A program made the translations under genes and the position numbers. Below the pieces are notes generated by a model. That model worked only from the letters and a program-made list of their open reading frames with translations. It was not told where the DNA came from and did no database searches. Below are positions 1 to 5,676 of a stretch of 13,748 bases of DNA, one piece after another. Numbering within the stretch: the first letter of the stretch is position 1; every line of letters begins with the position of its first letter. Origin of the DNA: Fusobacterium sp. (GTDB lineage: Bacteria > Fusobacteriota > Fusobacteriia > Fusobacteriales > Fusobacteriaceae); NCBI GenBank assembly GCA_030527385.1, contig JAUNAY010000020.1, positions 1-13,748 of the forward strand, in the 5' to 3' direction.

Positions 1-1251
1 TTCTAAGTTATTTTTAGTATCAAGTTTCAATTTTTCAGTAATATCTTTATTTAAAATTATAAAGTTAGCAGTAGTAATCTCTTTTTGATATATATCTAAA
101 TCATCTTCAATTTTTCTCATTCTTTTAACTTCATCATCAGAAATAGATTTATTGCTATGGTATATATCTTTTAAAGTAGAAAACATCTCACTGATATGTT
201 TTCCCATATTTAAAACTTCAGTTTTAGTTTGACCAACAACAATACTTGGAGTTTTTAACATCAATTCATCAATATGAGTAATTCTTTCGCTTTTAACTTC
301 ATCATCTTTTACAACTTTTGTTAAGAAATCAGCAAGTATACCAATGAATGGAGTAAATAATATTACGTTAGAAATATTAAACATAGTGTGAGCTGTTGCA
401 ATAGCCATAGTTATATTCTCTTCTGGGCTTCCAAAATTTGAAAGGAAGTTTAAGTACAAAGGGAATATTGAAGTAACCCAAATAACACCTACTGTGTTTA
501 TAATAGTGTGTGCATAAGCAGCTCTTTTAGCGTTAGCATTGGCATTTAAAGTAGCAAGAAAAGCAGTTATAGTAGTACCAACATTTTCTCCAAGGACAAG
601 TGCCACAGCAGTAGGATAGTCAATTAGTCCTTGTACAGCAAGAGTAATAGTAATTCCTAAAGTAGCAGAAGAAGATTGAACTATTGCTGTAATAAGTGCT
701 CCAATAAATGCAACTTTTAATACCCCAAAATATGTATCAGCAGAGAAAAGACTGAAAAGTCTAACAAACTCTGGCATACTTCTAACAGGTTTTAAACCAT
801 TACTCATAAGTTGAAGTCCTAAGAAGATCATTCCAAGTCCCATAAATGTTAAAGCTCTAGTCTTAGCTTTTTCACCTTTTAAGAACATATATAGAATAGC
901 TCCAGCTCCAACCATAGGAAGTCCATATTTCCCTATATTTAAAACAAGAATCCAACCAGTTATTGTAGTTCCTATATTAGCTCCAAAAATAACCCCAAGA
1001 GCTTGTTTTAAAGTTAAAAGAGAAGCATTAACGAATCCAATAGTCATAACAGTACTAACAGATGATGATTGAACTAACATAGTTACTAACATACCCATCA
1101 ATATAGCTACAACTCTATTAGTTGTTAATAAAGCTAATATTTTCTTTAATCTTTGTCCAGCTAATTTTTGCATTCCTGAAGACATACTGTCCATTCCAAA
1201 AAGAAATATTCCTAAACCTCCAAGAACATTGAATGCAATCTCTAAATACAT
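1..1251 (-). CDS. Na+/phosphate cotransporter family protein (NptA/YjbB type), 3' end cut by window edge
   Basis: Open reading frame of 417 codons from ATG (1249-1251, minus strand) with no stop before base 1, so the C-terminus lies outside the window. A strong AGGAGG site sits about 5 bases before the ATG (complement of 1256-1261). The protein has the duplicated Na/Pi-cotransporter signature: QSSS at residues 61-64 and 192-195, each followed by a glycine motif (GANIGTT 90-96, GENVGTT 221-227), within hydrophobic membrane segments over residues 1-310. From about residue 325 a charged helical region (TPSIVVGQTKTEVLNMG...) resembles the PhoU-like tail of this family. Its role is probably sodium-coupled phosphate import at the inner membrane. 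It follows the RpiR gene on the same strand after 178 bases, with no clear terminator between them, so partial read-through is possible, but functional linkage to the sugar genes is not suggested. Confidence 0.9.
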   Translation of the reverse strand, partial: MYLEIAFNVLGGLGIFLFGMDSMSSGMQKLAGQRLKKILALLTTNRVVAILMGMLVTMLVQSSSVSTVMTIGFVNASLLTLKQALGVIFGANIGTTITGWILVLNIGKYGLPMVGAGAILYMFLKGEKAKTRALTFMGLGMIFLGLQLMSNGLKPVRSMPEFVRLFSLFSADTYFGVLKVAFIGALITAIVQSSSATLGITITLAVQGLIDYPTAVALVLGENVGTTITAFLATLNANANAKRAAYAHTIINTVGVIWVTSIFPLYLNFLSNFGSPEENITMAIATAHTMFNISNVILFTPFIGILADFLTKVVKDDEVKSERITHIDELMLKTPSIVVGQTKTEVLNMGKHISEMFSTLKDIYHSNKSISDDEVKRMRKIEDDLDIYQKEITTANFIILNKDITEKLKLDTKNNLE

Positions 1252-1290
1252 TTTTCCTCCTAAAAAATAAGTTAAACTTCTATCAGAGAG

Positions 1291-1325
1291 ATATTAACAT
1301 TAATATGTAATAATAATGTTAATAT
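1291..1325. repeat. perfect 12-bp inverted repeat upstream of the Na/Pi transporter gene
   Basis: Left arm ATATTAACATTA (1291-1302) is the exact reverse complement of the right arm TAATGTTAATAT (1314-1325), with an 11-base spacer. It lies 40-74 bases upstream of the transporter ATG. No T-run follows on either strand, so it does not look like a terminator. The arm length and position suit an operator for a dimeric regulator (inference). Chance symmetry is more likely in AT-rich DNA, but 12 perfect pairs is long. Confidence 0.5.
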
Positions 1326-1429
1326 TATGTAAAAAATATGTAAAAAAATATAATTTTAGTTATTTTATATTGATTTAAGGCAGTTATAAAAAGTTAATAT
1401 AAAGTAAAAATGTATAATTTTTATAAAAC

Positions 1430-2314
1430 CTATTTTTTATTATTTTCGTGTAATAATTTTGTTTCCATAGCAATAGAAGTTCTTTTTATTGCCTCTTCAG
1501 CTTCTAATGGATTCAATCTATAAAACTCGTTAAATAAAAGATCAATAACAAAAAGTTGAGCCATTTTAGCAGCAATACTTCCAGTTTGTTTAGGAGTTTC
1601 CCTAGAACCACAAAGCAGAATTATATCAGCAAATTCACTAGCAAAACTTTTTCTATAATGAGTTATTAAAATAGTTTTAGCTCCTCTTACTTTAGCTTCT
1701 GAAAGAAGTCTAGGTCCATCTTGAGTGGCACCAGAATATGAAAAAAGAACTATAACATCATCTTTATCACAATTAGCAGTGACAATAGTTTGTAAGTGTG
1801 GATCTGTAATATATGAAAAATTACTAGATACAGTAATAAAACGTCCCCATAATTCTTGAGCCATAATTCCACTAGCACCTTGTCCAAAACAATAAACGTG
1901 CTTAGCATCTTTTAAACATCTTGCAGCTTCACAATAAGCTTCTTTATCAATAAGTTGTAAAGTTTGATTTACTGATGCCATATTGTAAGCAAAAAGTTTT
2001 TTTGCCATATCATCAAATGAATCATCTGGTAATATTTCGGCATAAGCGTCCATTCCACCATCAGTAAGAGTTGCACTATTAGCTTCAGCAAGAGCATATT
2101 TAAACTCTTTATATCCGTTGAAACCTAAAATTTGGCAAAGACGAAAAACAGAAGATTCACTAACTCCACAAATATCTGCAAGTTGGTGTATAGATAGATA
2201 CTGTGGTTGTGTCGTATTTGAAAGAATATAATCAGCTATTTTTTTTAATGATTTACTAAAAGTAGGATATTCATTAGTTAAATGAAATAAAACATTCTTT
2301 TTTATTTTAATCAC
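1430..2314 (-). CDS. RpiR/MurR-family transcriptional regulator (HTH + SIS domain)
   Basis: 294 codons if started at GTG (2312-2314). Residues about 7-77 form the HTH_6 domain: FSKSLKKIADYIL (19-31) is the typical opening, and the helix-turn-helix covers SIHQLADICGVSESSVFRLC (41-60). Residues about 125-265 form a sugar-isomerase (SIS) domain with FGQGASG (143-149) and the phosphosugar-binding-type motif SYSGATQDG (192-200). Length is typical for the family, which senses sugar phosphates or related sugars and represses or activates nearby catabolic genes. The gene is divergent from the aldolase gene across a 298-base shared region, so control of that gene and of the kdu/sulfatase units is the natural inference. 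The start is uncertain: the best Shine-Dalgarno match, GAGGTGA, overlaps the GTG itself, and there is no in-frame ATG nearby. Confidence 0.9.
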   Translation of the reverse strand: MIKIKKNVLFHLTNEYPTFSKSLKKIADYILSNTTQPQYLSIHQLADICGVSESSVFRLCQILGFNGYKEFKYALAEANSATLTDGGMDAYAEILPDDSFDDMAKKLFAYNMASVNQTLQLIDKEAYCEAARCLKDAKHVYCFGQGASGIMAQELWGRFITVSSNFSYITDPHLQTIVTANCDKDDVIVLFSYSGATQDGPRLLSEAKVRGAKTILITHYRKSFASEFADIILLCGSRETPKQTGSIAAKMAQLFVIDLLFNEFYRLNPLEAEEAIKRTSIAMETKLLHENNKK

Positions 2315-2373
2315 CTCAGATAATATTTACATATAATATAGATTTAAAAACAAAATTAAAGGAACTATATAAT

Positions 2374-2402
2374 AATATAACAAAAGCTTTAAATGTTTGC
2401 AA
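2374..2402 (-). promoter_or_regulatory. probable sigma-70 promoter of the RpiR gene
   Basis: Read on the minus strand: -35 TTGCAA (2397-2402), 17-base spacer, -10 TATATT (2374-2379), with TG one base before the -10 box (extended -10). Transcription would start near 2367, leaving a leader of about 50 bases. Inference from motif match only. Confidence 0.5.
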
Positions 2403-2520
2403 TGAATTTTTTTAAAACAAAAAATATATTTTTAAAATAAGAATGTAAAAAACCTCGACAAATCGAATTAATTTTAAAGAAATTAAAAAAATAAAAATAA
2501 AAGTTTCTTTTTTTTTAAAA

Positions 2521-2554
2521 GAATATTGACATTTTCTTTTATTTTTGATATTCT
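2521..2554 (+). promoter_or_regulatory. promoter of the aldolase gene
   Basis: Perfect -35 TTGACA (2526-2531), 17-base spacer, -10 TATTCT (2549-2554) with an extended -10 TGA just before it. This is the strongest -35 box in the window. An A-rich tract (about 2442-2520) precedes it, suitable for an UP element. The start point would be near 2561, about 50 bases before the ATG. Confidence 0.7.
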
Positions 2555-2575
2555 ATTTTTAGAGGTAAGAATATC
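2547..2575. promoter_or_regulatory. inverted repeat over the aldolase -10 box and start point (candidate operator)
   Basis: GATATTCT (2547-2554) is the exact reverse complement of AGAATATC (2568-2575), separated by 13 bases. The left arm contains the whole -10 box and the right arm lies just past the expected start point, a classic repressor position. A third similar half-site, AGAATAT (2520-2526), touches the -35 box. The divergent RpiR protein is the obvious candidate binder (inference). Confidence 0.45.
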
Positions 2576-2612
2576 TAAATAAATTAAGGTATTAAAAAAG
2601 GAGAGGTTTAGA

Positions 2613-3533
2613 ATGAGAAATTTGGAAAAATATCAAGGAATTATTCCAGCATTTTATGCTTGTTATGACAAAGAAGGAAATATAAGTGCAGAAGGAGTAC
2701 AAAAATTAACTCAACACTTATTAGATAAAGGAGTAAAAGGAGTATATGTAGGTGGATCATCAGGAGAATGTATCTATCAAGGTGTAGCAGAACGTAAATT
2801 AGTTCTAGAAAATGTAATGAAAGTAGCAAAAGGAAAAATGACTGTAATAGCTCATATTGCTTGCAACAACACAAGAGATAGCCAAGAATTAGCAGCTCAC
2901 GCAGAATCATTAGGTGTAGATGCAATTGCAGCAATCCCACCAATCTACTTTAAACTACCTGAACACGGAATCGCAAAATATTGGAACGATATGTCAGCAG
3001 CAGCACCTAACACTGACTTCATAATTTACAATATTCCTCAATTAGCAGGAGTATCATTAACAATGTCATTATTAAAAGAAATGATGAAAAACCCTAGAGT
3101 AGTAGGAGTTAAAAACTCATCTATGCCAGTGCAAGATATTCAAATGTTTAAAGATGAATTAGGAGCAGATAGAGTAGTATTTAACGGTCCAGATGAACAA
3201 TTACTATCAGGATTAGCTATGGGAGCTGACGGTGGAATTGGTGGAACATATGGAGTAATGCCAGAACTATACTTAGAAATAGAAAGATTATTCAAAGCAG
3301 GAGAAATTGCAAAAGCAAGAGAAATTCAATATGAAGCTTGTAGAATAATCTATGCAATGTGTGGATGTAAAGGAAACTTATACGCAGTAATGAAAGCAGT
3401 TCTAAAAATGAGAGAAGGAATTGATTGTGGAAGCGTAAGAAATCCATTACCAGAATTAGTAGCAGAAGATATGCCAAAAGTAGAAGCTTGTGCAAAAATG
3501 ATAGATAATGCAATTGCTAAATTTATAAAATAA
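2613..3533 (+). CDS. N-acetylneuraminate lyase/DapA-superfamily class I aldolase; candidate KDG aldolase
   Basis: 306 residues, the usual length for this TIM-barrel family of pyruvate-forming aldolases. Visible motifs: GGSSGE pyruvate-binding loop (47-52), YNIP tyrosine (Y139), Schiff-base lysine in GVKNSS (K167), and NGPDE...GADGGIG (191-210). Overall pattern is closer to sialic acid lyase than to dihydrodipicolinate synthase. Against E. coli NanA as recalled, the pair D191/E192 is kept (D194, E195), but T167, Y190 and S208 correspond to S169, P193 and G211, so the pocket for the sugar tail differs. No other sialic acid gene is nearby, while kduD and kduI follow. Direct cleavage of KDG to pyruvate plus glyceraldehyde is therefore plausible (inference); true sialic acid lyase remains the alternative. 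Good RBS AAAGGAG (2597-2603). Own promoter and terminator. C-ending codons (TTC, AAC, ATC) are frequent, as expected for high expression. Confidence 0.85.
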   Translation: MRNLEKYQGIIPAFYACYDKEGNISAEGVQKLTQHLLDKGVKGVYVGGSSGECIYQGVAERKLVLENVMKVAKGKMTVIAHIACNNTRDSQELAAHAESLGVDAIAAIPPIYFKLPEHGIAKYWNDMSAAAPNTDFIIYNIPQLAGVSLTMSLLKEMMKNPRVVGVKNSSMPVQDIQMFKDELGADRVVFNGPDEQLLSGLAMGADGGIGGTYGVMPELYLEIERLFKAGEIAKAREIQYEACRIIYAMCGCKGNLYAVMKAVLKMREGIDCGSVRNPLPELVAEDMPKVEACAKMIDNAIAKFIK

Positions 3534-3555
3534 ATAAAAAATAGATAAGAAGTTT

Positions 3556-3590
3556 AAGGTGTGGTTATTTTTCTACCACACCTTTTTCTT
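3556..3590 (+). terminator. Rho-independent terminator after the aldolase gene
   Basis: Stem AAGGTGTGGT (3556-3565) pairs perfectly with ACCACACCTT (3575-3584) around a 9-base loop, followed by TTTCTTT. It lies 23 bases after the stop codon and makes the aldolase gene a single-gene unit. Confidence 0.85.
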
Positions 3591-3743
3591 TATAAATACA
3601 TAAAATTAGAAAGAACTAAATAATAATAATTTTTTAATAGAAAATACTAAAAAAACATAAAAATATGTAAAAAAATATTGTTGAATGTTGTTTAGTTGTT
3701 AAATAAAGAAAAAATAAAAGATAGAAAAATGTAAATGTAAAAT
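3591..3743. other. A-rich intergenic region upstream of kduD
   Basis: Together with the terminator and promoter this gap of about 310 bases has no coding potential. It is rich in A-tracts and TGTAAA-like words on the plus strand. It carries GAAAATACTAAAA (3640-3652), which recurs exactly at 7509-7521 upstream of the sulfatase operon, and an 18-base AT-rich word (3661-3678) that recurs exactly at 1334-1351 upstream of the Na/Pi gene. The latter is low-complexity and may be chance. Confidence 0.5.
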
Positions 3744-3778
3744 TGAAGATTTACTTTTATTTTCTAATATGTAATAAT
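3744..3778 (+). promoter_or_regulatory. probable promoter of kduD-kduI
   Basis: -35 TTTACT (3750-3755), 17-base spacer, weak -10 AATAAT (3773-3778) preceded by TGT, so extended -10. The block TGAAGATTTAC (3744-3754) is identical at 7551-7561 in the sulfatase promoter. GTAAA (3737-3741) and TTTAC (3750-3754) form a small inverted repeat across the -35 region. The weak -10 box suggests an activator may be needed (inference). Confidence 0.5.
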
Positions 3779-3842
3779 TATAATGTACGTTAAATATGCT
3801 TTCAATAAGGAAAGTAAATATGATAAAGGAGGATTTATAACT

Positions 3843-4622
3843 ATGGATCAATTAGAACAATTTTCAATGAATTTCTTCTCATTAGAAGGAAAAGTTGCAG
3901 TTGTAACTGGAGGAAATACAGGACTAGGACAAGCTTATGTAGTAGCTTTAGCTAAAGCAGGAGCAGATTTATTTGTTGTAACTTACGATACAGCTTGGGA
4001 CGAAACTAGAGAATTAGTAGAAAAACAAGGAAGAAAAGTTCACTTCTTCCAAGCAGATCTAACAGATAGAGCTCAAGTAACAGCTACAATAGAAGAATGT
4101 GTAAAAGTATATGGAAAATTAGATATATTAGTAAACAATGCAGGAACTATTAGAAGAGCTCCACTATTAGAATATAAAGATTCAGATTGGGACGCAGTAA
4201 TGGCAATCAATATCGATTCAGTTTACCACCTAAGCCAAGAAGCAGCTAAAATAATGGTAAACCAAGGATCAGGAAAAATCATAAACATCGCATCAATGCT
4301 ATCATTCCAAGGAGGAAAATTTGTTCCACCTTATACAGCAAGTAAACACGCAGTAGCAGGAATTACAAAAGCATTTGCAAATGAATTAGCTTGCAAAAAT
4401 ATCCAAATCAATGCAATAGCACCAGGATATATCAAAACTGCAAATACAGCACCTATAAGAGCTGACGAAAAAAGAAATGCTGAAATATTAGGAAGAATTC
4501 CAGCTGAAAGATGGGCAGATCCATTCGATCTAATGGGAGCAGTAGTATTCCTAGCAAGTAAAGCATCAGATTATGTAAATGGACATATACTAGCAGTAGA
4601 CGGTGGTTGGCTAGTTAGATAA
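3843..4622 (+). CDS. kduD: 2-dehydro-3-deoxy-D-gluconate 5-dehydrogenase (SDR family), KduD
   Basis: 259 residues when started at ATG 3843, which has AAAGGAGG (3825-3832) ten bases upstream. An in-frame ATG at 3783 overlaps the promoter region and would add 20 residues lacking family character, so I reject it. Short-chain dehydrogenase features: NAD(P)-binding TGGNTGLG (22-29), NNAG (98-101), catalytic S151, Y164 and K168 (YTASK), and PGYIKT (194-199). The first residues (FSLEGKVAVVTGG) and the length match KduD, which reduces 2,5-diketo-3-deoxygluconate (DKII) to KDG in the cytoplasm. Assignment to KduD rather than another SDR rests on the adjacent kduI, 62 bases downstream and likely co-transcribed. 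Frequent C-ending codons suggest strong expression. Confidence 0.9.
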   Translation: MDQLEQFSMNFFSLEGKVAVVTGGNTGLGQAYVVALAKAGADLFVVTYDTAWDETRELVEKQGRKVHFFQADLTDRAQVTATIEECVKVYGKLDILVNNAGTIRRAPLLEYKDSDWDAVMAINIDSVYHLSQEAAKIMVNQGSGKIINIASMLSFQGGKFVPPYTASKHAVAGITKAFANELACKNIQINAIAPGYIKTANTAPIRADEKRNAEILGRIPAERWADPFDLMGAVVFLASKASDYVNGHILAVDGGWLVR

Positions 4623-4626
4623 TTTG

Positions 4627-4643
4627 TTCTAAGCTTTTTAGAA
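4627..4643 (+). other. small intercistronic hairpin between kduD and kduI
   Basis: TTCTAA (4627-4632) pairs with TTAGAA (4638-4643) around a 5-base loop, just after the kduD stop. No T-run follows, so it is not a good terminator. It could modestly stabilise or process the transcript, or mean nothing. Confidence 0.25.
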
Positions 4644-4684
4644 ACATAGTAAAGTTATATATTAAAAAGGAGAGGTAAAGATAA

Positions 4685-5521
4685 ATGAAATTAGATGTAA
4701 GATATGCAAATCATCCAGAAGATTCAAAACACTACACAACTGAAGAATTAAGAAAACATTACTTTATAGAAACAATATTTGAAGCTGATGAAGCTGCTTT
4801 AACTTATTCTCACGTTGACAGAATAATTGCTGGAGGAATTATGCCAGTAACTAAAGAAGTTAGACTTGAAGGAAGTAAAGAACTTGGATCTGAGTTCTTC
4901 CTAGAAAGAAGAGAATTAGGAGTAATCAACATCGGTGGAGCAGGGAAAATAGTTGTTGACGGTGTAGAATACAAAATGAATCCAAAAGATGGACTTTATG
5001 TTGGAATGGGTTCTAAAGAATTAGTATTTACATCAGAAGATTCAGCTAACCCAGCTAAATTCTATGTAAACTCAGCACCAGCTCATACAACTTACCCAAT
5101 AGTTAAAATTGACATTGAAAAAGCTAACCCAGTTAAACTAGGAAGCCTAGCTAACTCAAACGAAAGAACAATATTCCAATATGTTCACCCAGCAGTATGT
5201 AAATCTTGTCAATTATTAATGGGAATGACTGTACTAGAACCAAATAATATGTGGAATACAATGCCTTGCCACACTCACGAAAGAAGAATGGAAGTTTACT
5301 TCTACTTCAATATGCAACCAGAAACAAGAGTATTCCATTTAATGGGAGAACCTACAGAAACTAGACACATAATTATGGCTAATGAACAAGGAGTTATTTC
5401 TCCATCTTGGTCAATTCACTCTGGTGTAGGAACAAGCAACTATACATTCATATGGGGAATGGTTGGAGAAAACCAAACATTTACTGATATGGATCACGTA
5501 GCTATGGAAGATTTAAGATAA
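4685..5521 (+). CDS. kduI: 5-keto-4-deoxyuronate isomerase (4-deoxy-L-threo-5-hexosulose-uronate ketol-isomerase), KduI
   Basis: 278 residues, the same length as the E. coli enzyme. The cupin metal site is complete: MPCHTHERRMEVYFYF places H196, H198 and E203, with the fourth ligand H245 in SWSIHSG, at the positions known for zinc in E. coli KduI. It interconverts 5-keto-4-deoxyuronate (DKI) and 2,5-diketo-3-deoxygluconate (DKII), the step just before KduD. The RBS AAGGAGAGG (4667-4675) lies 9 bases from the ATG and, with its preceding ATTAAAAA, closely copies the aldolase initiation region. This is the proteobacterial-type KduI, not the RpiB-like DhuI described in streptococci for the same reaction. 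A strong terminator follows, so kduD-kduI is a two-gene unit. Confidence 0.95.
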   Translation: MKLDVRYANHPEDSKHYTTEELRKHYFIETIFEADEAALTYSHVDRIIAGGIMPVTKEVRLEGSKELGSEFFLERRELGVINIGGAGKIVVDGVEYKMNPKDGLYVGMGSKELVFTSEDSANPAKFYVNSAPAHTTYPIVKIDIEKANPVKLGSLANSNERTIFQYVHPAVCKSCQLLMGMTVLEPNNMWNTMPCHTHERRMEVYFYFNMQPETRVFHLMGEPTETRHIIMANEQGVISPSWSIHSGVGTSNYTFIWGMVGENQTFTDMDHVAMEDLR

Positions 5522-5548
5522 TAATAATTGTATTAAATTTATATTTTG

Positions 5549-5591
5549 ATAAAGGAAAGGTAAATAACCTTTCCTTTATTTTTTATTTTTT
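5549..5591 (+). terminator. Rho-independent terminator after kduI
   Basis: Perfect 13-bp stem ATAAAGGAAAGGT (5549-5561) with its complement (5567-5579), 5-base loop, then a T-rich tail. It separates kduDI from the solute-binding protein gene. Confidence 0.9.
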
Positions 5592-5602
5592 GAAAAAAAT
5601 AT

Positions 5603-5631
5603 TTTGGAATAACTTGTTTACGTGATATACT
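5603..5631 (+). promoter_or_regulatory. promoter of the solute-binding protein gene
   Basis: -10 TATACT (5626-5631) preceded by TGA, giving TGATATACT, identical to the -10 region of the sulfatase promoter (7576-7584). The best -35 at 17-base spacing is TTTGGA (5603-5608), weak, so the extended -10 probably carries recognition. Start point near 5638. Confidence 0.5.
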
Positions 5632-5676
5632 CTAGATGAATATTATTATTTTTTTGAGATAAATATGGGAGGAAAA

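Noticed and set aside
2641..3513. Antisense open frames of 100 and 73 codons inside the aldolase gene
   Set aside because: They are rich in Leu, Tyr and His, as expected from reading A/T-rich coding DNA backwards, and have no convincing ribosome binding site or family similarity.
2613..3533. Reading unit A as a sialic acid catabolic locus (nanA with an RpiR-type NanR)
   Set aside because: No nanE, nanK, nagA/nagB or sialic acid transporter is present, and the following genes are for unsaturated uronates. Kept as an alternative for the enzyme only.
3779..3784. Perfect TATAAT as the kduD -10 box
   Set aside because: The spacer to TTTACT (3750-3755) would be 23 bases, too long; no other -35 fits better. 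It remains possible only if an activator replaces the -35 contact.
3783..3842. Upstream ATG that would lengthen KduD by 20 residues
   Set aside because: It lies within a few bases of the promoter, has no ribosome binding site, and the extra residues lack family character; ATG 3843 has a strong AAAGGAGG.
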